Shown: positions 32,823 through 42,312 of the stretch, piece after piece
How the letters are laid out: every line of letters begins with the position of its first letter
Numbering within the stretch: position 1 is the stretch's first letter
Source of the DNA: UBA11400 sp964550435
GTDB lineage: Bacteria; Bacteroidota; Rhodothermia; Balneolales; HLUCCA01
Direction of reading: 5' to 3'
NCBI GenBank assembly: GCA_964550435.1
Contig: CAZJZI010000003.1
Location: forward strand, 28,456 to 92,455
DNA length: 64,000 bases
Translations under genes and position numbers: made by a program
The notes under the pieces: model-generated
The model's input: only the letters and a program-made list of their open reading frames with translations
Told to the model about the DNA's origin: nothing
The model's database searches: none

Positions 32823-33296
32823 ATGTCAACTCAACGTATTGAAGGCGGGTTTTCGCCGAAAAATAATCGAATCGCTATTGTGGTATCACGTTGGAACGGT
32901 TTCATAACCGAATCCCTACGTGAAGGTGCAGTAACTATGCTCCGACGTCAGGGGGTTCCCGAATCATCAGTTACTGTGATTTATTGCCCTGGATCATTTG
33001 AACTGCCTCTAGTTGCCAAGAAAGCCCTCGAAACAGGTAAATACGATGGAATAATTTGTCTTGGTGCGGTAATTCGTGGAGCTACTTCTCATTATGACCA
33101 TGTTTGTAATGCGGTAACGAGTGGTATTGCCCGGGTCAATTTAGACACCGGTAAGCCCGTAGTTTTTGGTGTGGTAACTACAGAGACTATTGAACAAGCA
33201 ATTGAAAGAGCCGGAACGAAAGCTGGAAATAAGGGTGAAGAGGCCGCAAACACGCTTTTAGAGATGCTTTCTGTAATAGAGAGAATTAACGGGTGA
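32823..33296 (+). CDS. ribH: 6,7-Dimethyl-8-ribityllumazine synthase
   Basis: This is the penultimate enzyme of riboflavin synthesis, which condenses the pyrimidinedione with dihydroxybutanone phosphate. The protein has 157 residues. The family motifs are IAIVVSRWNGFI, PGSFELPLVAKK, LGAVIRGATSHYDHV with the catalytic His, and FGVVTTETIEQAIERAGTKAGNKG. It forms a cytosolic icosahedral or pentameric assembly in other species. No other rib genes are nearby. Confidence 0.96.
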   Translation: MSTQRIEGGFSPKNNRIAIVVSRWNGFITESLREGAVTMLRRQGVPESSVTVIYCPGSFELPLVAKKALETGKYDGIICLGAVIRGATSHYDHVCNAVTSGIARVNLDTGKPVVFGVVTTETIEQAIERAGTKAGNKGEEAANTLLEMLSVIERING

Positions 33297-33363
33297 AGTA
33301 GTTTCATTTGGCCTCAGAAATTAATAATTTGACAGGCTTTAAATGATGGGCTAACTAAATATT

Positions 33364-34158
33364 TTGGATACTATTTCACTTACCAATATCGCTCAAACAT
33401 CCGACGACTATGATCTGCAGCAGCAGTTGATAGCTGGTGGACATATTCCGGAGCACATAGCTGTGATAATGGACGGTAATGGTCGCTGGGCGAAGAGTCG
33501 TGGAAGTATGCGTCTAATTGGTCACAAAGCTGGGGTAGATTCCGTAAGGGACATTACCGAAGCGTGCGCTCAGATTGGTGTAAAATACCTGACCTTATAT
33601 GCGTTTTCTACCGAGAATTGGGGCCGACCTTCAGATGAGGTCATGGGACTCATGCAGATTTTGGTCCAAAGTATTCGAAGTGAGACCAAAAAACTCAACA
33701 AGAACAATATCCGACTCATGACTATCGGTCAGATTGAGCGATTTCCAGAGTCTTGCAGGCGTGAACTCCATGAAGCTATGGAAATAACCAAGGGTAATAC
33801 CAGGCTGAATCTTTGTCTGGCTTTGAGTTATTCTGGACGCTGGGATATTACTCAAGCAGTAAAGAAACTTGCTCGACAAGTTCAGGCAGGCACGATCAAT
33901 CCAGAGGATATCAACGATACCCTTATTTCTGCAGAACTAGAAACAGCTAATATCCCAGACCCCGATCTCATTATCAGAACCAGTGGAGAGTTTCGGATCA
34001 GTAATTTTCTGCTGTGGCAATTAGCCTATTCAGAGTTGTATATCACTCACACATTTTGGCCTGATTTCAGGCGCAAAGAACTGTACGAAGCCATAGAATC
34101 CTACCAAAAACGTGAACGTAGATTTGGAAAAATCTCTGAACAAGTTTCTGGGAAATAA
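33364..34158 (+). CDS. uppS: Undecaprenyl diphosphate synthase
   Basis: This cis-prenyltransferase of 264 residues makes the C55 lipid carrier for wall and O-antigen synthesis. The diphosphate-binding motif is in HIAVIMDGNGRWAK with the catalytic Asp. YAFSTENWGRP and the C-terminal RTSGEFRISNFLLWQLAYSEL are typical. The start is a TTG at 33364; the first in-frame ATG lies inside the catalytic motif and is too late. It heads an envelope cluster with bamA and three skp genes, a frequent order in this phylum. Confidence 0.95.
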   Translation: MDTISLTNIAQTSDDYDLQQQLIAGGHIPEHIAVIMDGNGRWAKSRGSMRLIGHKAGVDSVRDITEACAQIGVKYLTLYAFSTENWGRPSDEVMGLMQILVQSIRSETKKLNKNNIRLMTIGQIERFPESCRRELHEAMEITKGNTRLNLCLALSYSGRWDITQAVKKLARQVQAGTINPEDINDTLISAELETANIPDPDLIIRTSGEFRISNFLLWQLAYSELYITHTFWPDFRRKELYEAIESYQKRERRFGKISEQVSGK

Positions 34159-34240
34159 TTAGGTGTGTCATTTGGTCACAATTTCAATGGTTTCCATCCG
34201 TTTAAAGACAATCACAAGAACATAAGTAAGAACGTCTCAC

Positions 34241-36718
34241 GTGAATTTTAGAATTAATTGTACTCGCCTGCTGCTGATACTGCTCACTTTGGCAGGATTA
34301 TCGGCGACTCCCGGAACTACTCAGGCGCAGGATGCCGGGCAACCTCGTTTGCAGATAACCGATCCAACTCAGAACCCACCGCGTTCACTTCGTATCGGAA
34401 GTCTCAACGTAACGGGTGCTGAGAATCATAACCTCAGCTTTATCATGTCGACTGCTAACCTGAGTATTGGTGAAACGGTTACGATACCTGGTGAAGATTT
34501 ATCCAATGCCATAAAAAGGCTGTACAGAACCGGTTTATTTTCAGATGTCCAGATTCTGGAGGTCTCAAGAACAAGTACAGACATCCATCTCGAGATTCGA
34601 GTCGTTGAACAGCCAAGGCTTCAAGAATACATCCTTACGGGAATCAAACGTAGTCAGCGACGTGATCTCAGAGAACTGATCAGCTTAATTCCGGGATTTG
34701 CAGTAACAGAATCCTCAAAGGCACAAGCTATTAATACTATTCAGCGTTTTTACCGCGAAAAAGGGTATAGAAACACTAATGTTGATGTAAGTATTTCCGA
34801 GACTGATACGGTGCGAAATCGTGTCACTTTGACATTTGACATCAACGCAGGAGACAGGATTCAAGTACGTCGCATAGCATTTGATGGAAATGATTCGTTT
34901 TCAGACAGACGCCTGAGAAAAGCCATGAAGGATCTCAAACAGAACACGTGGTGGAGGCTCGGACGTCAACTCTTTAAACAAGAAGACTACGAAACCTCGA
35001 AAGAAAATTTGGGTAATTTCTACCGGAAAAATGGATTCCGTGATTTCAGAATAGTTGATGATACCGTCTTTGTTTACGAACACAACCGCCGACGCGATGG
35101 TATTGCTGTAGAGATTACCCTGGAGGAAGGCCCACAATATTTTGTTCGAAACATTGAATGGGAAGGCAACACGCTTTACACCGACGAGCAACTCACATCA
35201 TCTCTTGGCTTCCAGACTGGCGAGGTGTTCAACGAAGAGAAATTCCAGATGAATCTAACTGGGAACCGTGAAAATTCGGACGTAACAACTGCCTATCACG
35301 ATGCCGGTTACCTTTTCGTTAATATTGAACCTACTATTGATGAAGTACCAGGTGATTCTCTAGATCTCAAATTTTTCATTGTCGAAGATGAAATTGCCAA
35401 AGTCAGACGAGTGTATTTTTCAGGAAATACCAAAACCCATGATGACGTTGTTCGACGGAATCTGAGAAATATTCCAGGCTCAAATTACTCCCGATCTGAA
35501 ATCATGCGATCTATCCGGGAGCTCTCTACATTAGGTTATTTTGTCCCAGAGAATATTCGCCCTGATCTGGATGCCAATTTTGAAAACAAAACAGTAGACA
35601 TTGTTTATTCACTGGACGAATCTGCCAGCACCGATAACTTCGAGTTCTCAGGTGGATTTGGTGGGCGTCAGTTTGGTGTTATTCTCTCTGCCCGAGTTAA
35701 TTTTAACAATTTCTCGGCTCAGAATATGTTCAGAAAAGAATCCTGGGATCCATTACCAGGTGGAGATGGTCAAAAGCTATCACTTGGGATTCAGGTAACT
35801 GGGCGTGGATATCGAAACTACTCTTTCTCATTCACTGAACCATGGTTTAGAGGCCGACCTCACTCTGTGGGAGTTGGGATGTCGTATAGTTTATATAAGT
35901 TTAATGCAAACAGCCAGTTTGAGCAATTTCTGACCAGCGTATCATACGGTAGACGATTAAACTGGCCAGATGACTTCTTCTCTCAATCTACAATCCTCCA
36001 ATTTCAGACATTCGATGTATTGAATCCTGAGGGATTCATAGAAGAGGGTAGAGCCTCATCGTTGTCAATCCGTCAGGTTATTGAACGTAATTCAATATTT
36101 AATCCAATTTCCCCTGAATATGGGTCAAAATTGATGCTATCTGCTGAATTCGCACCTCAAATTGGTCAGTTACAACAGTTTTATAAGATTCTGACATCCT
36201 ACCAGTTACACATACCAATCGTCGCAAAACTCGTATTTACTAATGGATTAGAAGGCGGGTATATCGGTTGGTTCAATTCTGATAAACGAAATCAATTTAA
36301 TCGATTCTATCTGGGTGGAACACCACTTCAACAACAGCAAACATTCTACCGTGAGAACATCGATTTGAAAGGATTCCCAGGTGGATTCGGTGGTTCTATA
36401 TCGCCACTAGTTGATGGTGAAGCTGTAGGTGGAACGATATACAATAAATACTTCACTGAAATGCGTTATCCAGTTGTTGCTAACGAGCAAATTCAGCTTA
36501 TACCTTATGTATTTGCAGAAGCGGGTAATGCCTACTTAGATTTTTCAACCTACGATCCATTTAACGTAAAACGATCAGCTGGATTTGGGTTGAGAGTATT
36601 CTTACCAATTCTTGGTCTTGTTGACCTTAGTTATGGTAGGAGATTTGATGGTATTCCCGGAACTACAGTTGAAGCTGGTAAATGGGAATTCTTGTTTAAT
36701 ATTGGAGCTCCATTCTAA
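34241..36718 (+). CDS. bamA: Outer-membrane protein assembly factor BamA
   Basis: This is the central Omp85 insertase that folds beta-barrel proteins into the outer membrane. The 825-residue precursor starts at a GTG (34241) and has a signal peptide (MNFRINCTRLLLILLTLAGL). About five POTRA domains cover residues 45-440, for example IGSLNVTGAENHNLSFI, RVRRIAFDGNDSFSDRRL and VRRVYFSGNTKTHDDVVRR. A 16-stranded barrel follows from about 460 with the lid motif LGGTPLQQQQTFYREN and a final strand ending in GAPF. Three skp-like chaperone genes lie directly downstream. Confidence 0.96.
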   Translation: MNFRINCTRLLLILLTLAGLSATPGTTQAQDAGQPRLQITDPTQNPPRSLRIGSLNVTGAENHNLSFIMSTANLSIGETVTIPGEDLSNAIKRLYRTGLFSDVQILEVSRTSTDIHLEIRVVEQPRLQEYILTGIKRSQRRDLRELISLIPGFAVTESSKAQAINTIQRFYREKGYRNTNVDVSISETDTVRNRVTLTFDINAGDRIQVRRIAFDGNDSFSDRRLRKAMKDLKQNTWWRLGRQLFKQEDYETSKENLGNFYRKNGFRDFRIVDDTVFVYEHNRRRDGIAVEITLEEGPQYFVRNIEWEGNTLYTDEQLTSSLGFQTGEVFNEEKFQMNLTGNRENSDVTTAYHDAGYLFVNIEPTIDEVPGDSLDLKFFIVEDEIAKVRRVYFSGNTKTHDDVVRRNLRNIPGSNYSRSEIMRSIRELSTLGYFVPENIRPDLDANFENKTVDIVYSLDESASTDNFEFSGGFGGRQFGVILSARVNFNNFSAQNMFRKESWDPLPGGDGQKLSLGIQVTGRGYRNYSFSFTEPWFRGRPHSVGVGMSYSLYKFNANSQFEQFLTSVSYGRRLNWPDDFFSQSTILQFQTFDVLNPEGFIEEGRASSLSIRQVIERNSIFNPISPEYGSKLMLSAEFAPQIGQLQQFYKILTSYQLHIPIVAKLVFTNGLEGGYIGWFNSDKRNQFNRFYLGGTPLQQQQTFYRENIDLKGFPGGFGGSISPLVDGEAVGGTIYNKYFTEMRYPVVANEQIQLIPYVFAEAGNAYLDFSTYDPFNVKRSAGFGLRVFLPILGLVDLSYGRRFDGIPGTTVEAGKWEFLFNIGAPF

Positions 36719-36723
36719 AAAGT

Positions 36724-37254
36724 ATGAAACGGTTCTTATCATTACTCAGTCTGGTTTTTGTTCTTGGTGTTGTTGATTCAATAGCACAAAATCAAAAAAT
36801 TGGATTCATAGACTCCGACTATATCTTGTCAAGGATGCCCGAGTATTCTGGACTTGAGCAAAGAATGCGAGCTATAAATGAGGAGTGGAGACAAGAAATT
36901 GAGGATATGGACCTCGAAATACAGAGACTTGAACGAGAGTTTGTTGCCCGTGAAATATTGTACACAGATGAAGTTAGAACACAAAAACAGAACGAAATAG
37001 AAACCTTGAAACGTCAACGTGAACAGTATGTCAATTCACGATACGGTCCTGAGGGGGAGTATTTTAAGCAACAACAACTCATTTTAGAACCTTTACAGCG
37101 GAGAATCATGGAGGCTGTCGAGACTATTTCTACCCGAGACAACTATGATTTTGTCTTTGATCGATCCGGAGATTTTCTGTTTTTATTTGCCAGATCACAA
37201 TGGAATTTATCAGATGACGTTCTGTTAGAACTGGGAGTTCAAATAAATCCATGA
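36724..37254 (+). CDS. OmpH/Skp-family periplasmic chaperone, first of three
   Basis: This is a 176-residue secreted chaperone. A signal peptide (MKRFLSLLSLVFVLGVVDSIAQ) is followed by KIGFIDSDYILSRMPEY, then a long charged coiled coil to about residue 125, then a C-terminal strand segment YDFVFDRSGDFLFLFA. Skp trimers hold unfolded outer-membrane proteins and deliver them to BamA. The gene begins 5 nt after bamA. Compared with the next two it has a longer tail and lacks their YVLN motif. Confidence 0.9.
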   Translation: MKRFLSLLSLVFVLGVVDSIAQNQKIGFIDSDYILSRMPEYSGLEQRMRAINEEWRQEIEDMDLEIQRLEREFVAREILYTDEVRTQKQNEIETLKRQREQYVNSRYGPEGEYFKQQQLILEPLQRRIMEAVETISTRDNYDFVFDRSGDFLFLFARSQWNLSDDVLLELGVQINP

Positions 37255-37309
37255 GAAATTGACCCGAATCTTTAATATCTTCAGCGCGATAAAAAAACAA
37301 ACACAACCT

Positions 37310-37846
37310 ATGAAGAAGTATATATTACTAACCTTAGCATTGATTTTTACCCTTTCAGGTTCCGAAATCCTTGCTCAATCTAATAAAGTCGGGTACATAA
37401 ACCCACAGCGAGTTCTGGAGGCACTGCCTGAAACTCAAGCAGTAGAAAGAAAACTGCAAGAATTTGTTGAGCTCAAGCAAGCTGAATTTTCTACCCAGGA
37501 AGAAGCTTTTCTAGGTAAAGTTCGACAGCTGCAGGAGCAGGTTCAAGCTCAGTTAATAAGTGAGAGAGATTTGGCTACTCAGCGTACCGCCCTCGAACAA
37601 GAGCAAGAAGAACTATATGCTTTGTTAGATTCACATCAACTTGAACTAAGACGACGTCAGCAGGAACTCTTACAGCCCGTATTGCAATCCATCGATGAAG
37701 CAATTGCAGATATCGCTGAAGAACTGGGACTAGACTATGTACTTAATGAAACTACCACCCAAGGTGAGTCAATCCTGATCTTTGTATCAGCCAGTGGTCA
37801 ACAATCGTTGAATATCACTGATCGCGTGATTCAGAAACTACAATAA
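37310..37846 (+). CDS. OmpH/Skp-family periplasmic chaperone, second of three
   Basis: This is a 178-residue paralogue. The ATG at 37310 (MKKYILLTLALIFTL) gives a good signal peptide; the in-frame TTG at 37259 would add 17 residues and spoil it. KVGYINPQRVLEALPETQ starts the body, a Gln/Glu-rich coiled coil follows, and LGLDYVLNETTTQGESILIFV closes it. It lies 55 nt after the first copy and 20 nt before the third. Confidence 0.9.
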   Translation: MKKYILLTLALIFTLSGSEILAQSNKVGYINPQRVLEALPETQAVERKLQEFVELKQAEFSTQEEAFLGKVRQLQEQVQAQLISERDLATQRTALEQEQEELYALLDSHQLELRRRQQELLQPVLQSIDEAIADIAEELGLDYVLNETTTQGESILIFVSASGQQSLNITDRVIQKLQ

Positions 37847-37866
37847 ATCGAAACGAATACACTCTC

Positions 37867-38418
37867 ATGAAAAAAGCTATACTACTCTCCGCGATTGTAC
37901 TTTGTATCTCTTTAGGAGTTAGCACTCCTGAAGTTGCTACTGCTCAAAGTCAGGATCTAAAAATCGGTTATGTCGATCCAAACACTATCTTGGCAAGAAT
38001 GCCAGAAATGGCTGCGATTGAACGCCGTCTTCAAAATTTCGCGGAACGCAAGCGTCGCGAATTTGCCGAAAAACAAGAAACTCTTCAGCGTGACTCCGAG
38101 AGTCTCGAACAACGACGCGCGGTAATATCGGCAGACGCAGTAGCTCGTGAAGAGCAGCGTCTTACTCAGTTGTACACCGAACTCCAGCAGTTTGAACAAA
38201 CCTATGCCCAGGAGCTTCAACAACAACAAGCTGAGCAAATGGGCCCACTTCTGGAACGTGTTCAGAATGCAATCAACGAAGTCGCTACTGAAATGGGATT
38301 GACTTATGTGCTTAATACCATGACCAATAGTGGTGATTTTATTATTCTTTATGCTTCAGAAAGAATGCAGCGCGAGAATAACATCACAGAACGTGTTGCT
38401 CAGAAACTTGAGCTCTAA
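37867..38418 (+). CDS. OmpH/Skp-family periplasmic chaperone, third of three
   Basis: This is a 183-residue paralogue with a signal peptide (MKKAILLSAIVLCISLGV..ATAQ). The body starts KIGYVDPNTILARMPEM, continues as an Arg/Glu/Gln-rich coiled coil, and ends MGLTYVLNTMTNSGDFIILYASERM. It is closer to the second copy than to the first in its C-terminal strand. A terminator follows within 35 nt, so bamA and the three chaperone genes probably form one transcript. Confidence 0.9.
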   Translation: MKKAILLSAIVLCISLGVSTPEVATAQSQDLKIGYVDPNTILARMPEMAAIERRLQNFAERKRREFAEKQETLQRDSESLEQRRAVISADAVAREEQRLTQLYTELQQFEQTYAQELQQQQAEQMGPLLERVQNAINEVATEMGLTYVLNTMTNSGDFIILYASERMQRENNITERVAQKLEL

Positions 38419-38451
38419 TAGAATTTCGCTCAAGTTTTACTGATACTTTGA

Positions 38452-38486
38452 AGCCGGTTTCATAATTTGGAGCCGGCTTTTTTTTG
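38452..38486 (+). terminator. Rho-independent terminator of the bamA-skp operon
   Basis: AGCCGG at 38452-38457 pairs with CCGGCT near 38473-38478 and eight or more T follow. A second small hairpin, GCCCG-ATAAAC-CGGGC, lies right after at 38486-38501. Confidence 0.8.
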
Positions 38487-38505
38487 CCCGATAAACCGGG
38501 CGCGA

Positions 38506-38530
38506 ACAGTTAACAGAAAACGGTAAACGG
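38506..38530. repeat. ACAGTTAACAG / AAAACGGTAAACGG word
   Basis: ACAGTTAACAG is followed by AAAACGGTAAACGG. A near copy lies on the opposite strand at 16698-16721 and partial copies at 17257-17285 and 22599-22614. Confidence 0.6.
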
Positions 38531-38599
38531 ATGAGTAAATGGTGATTCTATGTATTTAATTTCCCTCATCGCTCAACCTTCTTCCCTCACCAGATACAC

Positions 38600-39208
38600 A
38601 TGTTCGAAATAGAGCGTACATTACTTGCTGAAGGTTACTCCCGCATTATGGGACTTGATGAAGTTGGGCGTGGGTGCCTCGCTGGACCTGTGGTAGCTGC
38701 AGGCGTAATTCTGGATCCCAATAATATCCCGGTTGGAATAAACGATAGTAAGCAACTTTCTGCTTCAGAAAGACAGAGATTAAACATTGAAATCAGACAA
38801 TCGGCACTCTTTTGGACTATTCAAGAGTGTAATATTGAGGAAATTGATTCATTGAATATCCTCTGGGCTTCTATCAAAGCCATGCAAAAATGTGAACATT
38901 CAGATGGAGCTGAACCGGATTATTTGCTCATCGATGGAAATCGCTACACATCTACACTTATACCATATAGTACTATTGTGAAAGGTGATTCAAAATCGGC
39001 CAGTATAGCTGCTGCCTCAATTCTGGCAAAAGTGCATCGCGACAATTTTATGGTCAGTTTGCATCAACAGTATCCAATTTTCAATTGGAACACTAATGTG
39101 GGTTATCCTACCGTCGACCATTATAAAGCATTAACAAAGTACGGCTATACATCCCACCATCGTAAAAGTTTCCGACTTCGTACCGACTTGATATATCAAG
39201 AAAAGTGA
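38600..39208 (+). CDS. rnhB: Ribonuclease HII
   Basis: This endonuclease removes ribonucleotides and RNA primers from RNA-DNA hybrids. The 202-residue protein has the active-site motif GLDEVGRGCLAGPVVAAGV, the later Asp in YLLIDGN, and the KGDSKSASIAAASILAKVHRD block. Its last 13 nt overlap the convergent rodA gene at 39196-39208. Confidence 0.95.
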   Translation: MFEIERTLLAEGYSRIMGLDEVGRGCLAGPVVAAGVILDPNNIPVGINDSKQLSASERQRLNIEIRQSALFWTIQECNIEEIDSLNILWASIKAMQKCEHSDGAEPDYLLIDGNRYTSTLIPYSTIVKGDSKSASIAAASILAKVHRDNFMVSLHQQYPIFNWNTNVGYPTVDHYKALTKYGYTSHHRKSFRLRTDLIYQEK

Positions 39209-40470
39209 CTCATATCTTTTTGTCTGAGATAAAGGTTCAGACAGATTGCTAACATGATGGAATTTATTAGAAAAGAACTGCCTCCATAGCTTAAAAATGG
39301 AAGTGGTACCCCTATAACTGGGATGAGTCCCATTGAACTTCCTAAATTAACCAGGGTATGCGCAAAAAGTATTGTAACGACTCCAACTATGACTAGTTGT
39401 GAGAATGCGTCTTTGAGGGCAACTGCGAGGTTTAGAAGGCGTAGGAAAAGAATCATCAGTACAATTATTACTGCTCCCGCACCTAGTAGCCCAAACTCTT
39501 CAGCAATAACACAAAAGATGAAGTCTGTCCATTGCTCTGGTAAAAACCGAAGTTGTGTTTGGGTTCCCTCAAGGAACCCTTTTCCAAAAATTCCGCCGGA
39601 ACTTATTGCTGTTTGGGCCTGGATCACGTTCCATCCAGCTCCCTGGGGATCCAGAAATGGATTGATAAACGCCTGAATTCTGAGTAGCTGGTGTGGTTGC
39701 AGTATCTGATACAAAGCAATATCAACAGCCAGAATCAAAAGTGATCCGAGTACTATCGAACTCACGCTTAGCCAGATTTTCTTTTCAAGCATGTAAATGA
39801 TGAACGAAAGTACAATGACAGCTACAATTCCAAGTCTCCAGTCGATAATTGCAGTGTAGCCAATAATTGCGGGAGAAATCATTAATAATGAAATTCCATG
39901 TGGTAGTCCCGATAAAAATAACATCACTGGAATTAGTGGAAGAAAGACCAAAGCAGATCCGGTGTCATTTTGCATGATGATAATCGCAACTGGAAGTAGA
40001 ATAATACCCGTCGCAATAAATGCAGATTGTAATTTTACGGCTGAAATATCACGTCTAGATGTTAAATATGCAGCAACAGCCATAACTGTAGCAATTTTCA
40101 TGGGCTCACCCGACTGAAAACGAATGAATCCAAGGTCTATCCAGCTTGTTGCTCCGTTTACTTCTTCACCGATGAAAATAGTAAGAGTAATCAACACGAG
40201 TCCAACAGCATAAGCGACGTATGCCAGCTGCTGAAATGCTCTGGGTGACACAAACTGAATAAATATCACGCCTATGATCGACAATCCGACGAAAAAAAGC
40301 TGTCTTGAAAAGTTTTGTTGAATATGTGCGGGAAGAAATTCAGAAACTGGCCCAAGCGTTGCTGAGTAAATGGCCGTGAGCCCAACAACGGACAAAAATA
40401 CCCAACAAAGGATACTTATCCAATCAAATCGTCTAACCCAGCTACTATGTTGTTCCTGGTTCCTCATCAT
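39196..40470 (-). CDS. rodA: Rod shape-determining glycosyltransferase RodA (SEDS family)
   Basis: This is an inner-membrane peptidoglycan polymerase of 424 residues with about ten membrane helices that works with PBP2 in side-wall elongation. SEDS features include GEEVNGATSWIDLGFIRFQSGEPMKIA, a large periplasmic loop with GAGWNVIQAQTAISSGGIFGKGFLEGTQTQLRFLPEQWTDFIF split across the centre, and the end GVPLPFLSYGGSSFL. Its start overlaps the mrdA stop by 4 nt. It is the last gene of the mre operon. Confidence 0.95.
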   Translation of the reverse strand: MMRNQEQHSSWVRRFDWISILCWVFLSVVGLTAIYSATLGPVSEFLPAHIQQNFSRQLFFVGLSIIGVIFIQFVSPRAFQQLAYVAYAVGLVLITLTIFIGEEVNGATSWIDLGFIRFQSGEPMKIATVMAVAAYLTSRRDISAVKLQSAFIATGIILLPVAIIIMQNDTGSALVFLPLIPVMLFLSGLPHGISLLMISPAIIGYTAIIDWRLGIVAVIVLSFIIYMLEKKIWLSVSSIVLGSLLILAVDIALYQILQPHQLLRIQAFINPFLDPQGAGWNVIQAQTAISSGGIFGKGFLEGTQTQLRFLPEQWTDFIFCVIAEEFGLLGAGAVIIVLMILFLRLLNLAVALKDAFSQLVIVGVVTILFAHTLVNLGSSMGLIPVIGVPLPFLSYGGSSFLINSIMLAICLNLYLRQKDMSHFS

Positions 40471-42308
40471 CGCACTACATCGCTACTTCGTGGGACAAAA
40501 TTAAGCATCAAATCGACAACTCTCTGTCTGTTTGGAGCAATTTCTCCGGTCAGATATTTCTCCATGATAAGTGAAGCAACAGGCGCAGCAGATACCGATC
40601 CAAATCCTCCGTTTTCAACAATAACTGCAACAACGATCTGTGGATTATCAAATGGAGCGTATCCAACGAACCAACCATGATCACGACCACGGGGATTTTG
40701 GGCAGTACCCGTTTTCCCTGCTACCTCAACGTTTGACATATTCACATAGAATCGCCCTGATCCCTCTAATACTGCTCTTCGCATACCTTTGCGGACAGGT
40801 TCCAGATCTTGTTCACGAATCCATTCAATCCGTGTCTTAGCTGTTTCAATTCTATCTATTGTCCCGTCTTCGTGTTCAATGTGTTTGACCAGATGAGGCT
40901 GGACCCAATATCCACCGTTTGCAATATGCGCGGTAGACACAGCTACTTGAAGCGGGGATGCACTAACTAGCCCTTGTCCAACACCCAGGTTAATCTGGTC
41001 TCCGAGTCCCCATCTTCCACGACCTAAAAGTCTGTCCATTCCAGTGCTATCTGGTAAAATCCCGTTTCCTTCAGAAGGGAGGTCGATATTATTTGTCCTT
41101 CCAAATCCTAAACGCTGAATCATAGCGTGCCAGTCATTTATTCCAACGGTCTGTACGATTCTGTTCATCAAGCTGAAGAAATACGTGTTGCACGAATTCA
41201 TAACTGCTTGTTCGAGATTCTGATTCCCATGGCGAGCTGTACATCGATATAAACGTCCCTGATAGTATCCACCGTTACAGTGTACAGTTGTTTGGGGTGT
41301 AATCAAGCCCAAACGAAGTCCAACTAAACCCATGATTGGTTTGAAAGTAGATCCGGGGGGCTCACGTGAACTGATTGCACGATTGAAAAGTGGTCGTAGA
41401 GAGTCTTGATTGATTTCAGCCCAGTACCGGGTATCGAGCCTTCCAGAAAGTCTGCTGATATCAAAATCAGGAGCACTAACTATTGCCAGAATCTCACCTG
41501 TGTTGGGATCCAGGGCAACCAATCCACCAGCTTTGTTCACCATCAAACTTTCGGCGAAGATCTGTAAATCTAGATCTAAGGAAGTATGGATGTTGTCTCC
41601 CTTATTCGGAATAATATCTAATGTTCCTTCGCTAAAGGCTCCAATACTTTGTCCATATGCGTTAACACGGCGAAACTCAATTCCAGCTTTTCCTCTCAGC
41701 GACTGCTCGTAAACCATCTCTAAACCAGAACGACCAGCTTTGTCACCTAGACGATAAACATCCGAGCGTCGAAATTCTTCTTGGGTGATCTCGCGCAGAT
41801 ACCCCAAAGAATGTGAGGCCTTGACTCCTGATGGATATACCCGCTTACTTTCAATTTGGTGGGTAATGCCGGGTAGACGCCAAATATTTTCTTCAATTCG
41901 TGTAAATGAGTCAAACTCGACCTCAGAAAACAGTCTCGACGAGCGGTGCAGTGAATATTTTCGTGCCTGGTCGAGTCCAACTCGTACCGAAGAGTCAGGC
42001 AATTCCATTATTTCTGCTAAAAGAGAAATTTTTGTGGTATCGAATAGGGAAGGTGTGACATAAACGCTGTAGACGGGGGCATTCTCTACCATGATTTTAC
42101 CATTTCGGTCCAAAATTAGACCTCTTGAGGGATTCACAACCTCCTGACGTACTGAATTTCTTTGGCTGATTGGATTGTAGGTATCGTACTCAAGAACTTG
42201 AAGCTGGAAGAGCCTTCCGAGATAGACAAGGAGTATTAGTCCTACGATTATTTGCAATATTCGTAATGAACCCCGGAGTTTTCTATTATCTTTATCCATG
42301 CTCAACAT
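40467..42308 (-). CDS. mrdA: Penicillin-binding protein 2 (elongasome transpeptidase)
   Basis: This is the monofunctional transpeptidase partner of RodA, 613 residues. One N-terminal membrane helix (ILQIIVGLILLVYLGRLF) precedes the dimerisation domain with NRNGKIMVENAPVYSVY. The penicillin-binding domain has SXXK in PPGSTFKPI, SXN in NSCNTYF and KTG in VAGKTGTAQNPRG. Starts at 42308 and 42299 are both possible. It follows mreD after 4 nt. Confidence 0.95.
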   Translation of the reverse strand: MLSMDKDNRKLRGSLRILQIIVGLILLVYLGRLFQLQVLEYDTYNPISQRNSVRQEVVNPSRGLILDRNGKIMVENAPVYSVYVTPSLFDTTKISLLAEIMELPDSSVRVGLDQARKYSLHRSSRLFSEVEFDSFTRIEENIWRLPGITHQIESKRVYPSGVKASHSLGYLREITQEEFRRSDVYRLGDKAGRSGLEMVYEQSLRGKAGIEFRRVNAYGQSIGAFSEGTLDIIPNKGDNIHTSLDLDLQIFAESLMVNKAGGLVALDPNTGEILAIVSAPDFDISRLSGRLDTRYWAEINQDSLRPLFNRAISSREPPGSTFKPIMGLVGLRLGLITPQTTVHCNGGYYQGRLYRCTARHGNQNLEQAVMNSCNTYFFSLMNRIVQTVGINDWHAMIQRLGFGRTNNIDLPSEGNGILPDSTGMDRLLGRGRWGLGDQINLGVGQGLVSASPLQVAVSTAHIANGGYWVQPHLVKHIEHEDGTIDRIETAKTRIEWIREQDLEPVRKGMRRAVLEGSGRFYVNMSNVEVAGKTGTAQNPRGRDHGWFVGYAPFDNPQIVVAVIVENGGFGSVSAAPVASLIMEKYLTGEIAPNRQRVVDLMLNFVPRSSDVVR

Positions 42309-42312
42309 AAGA

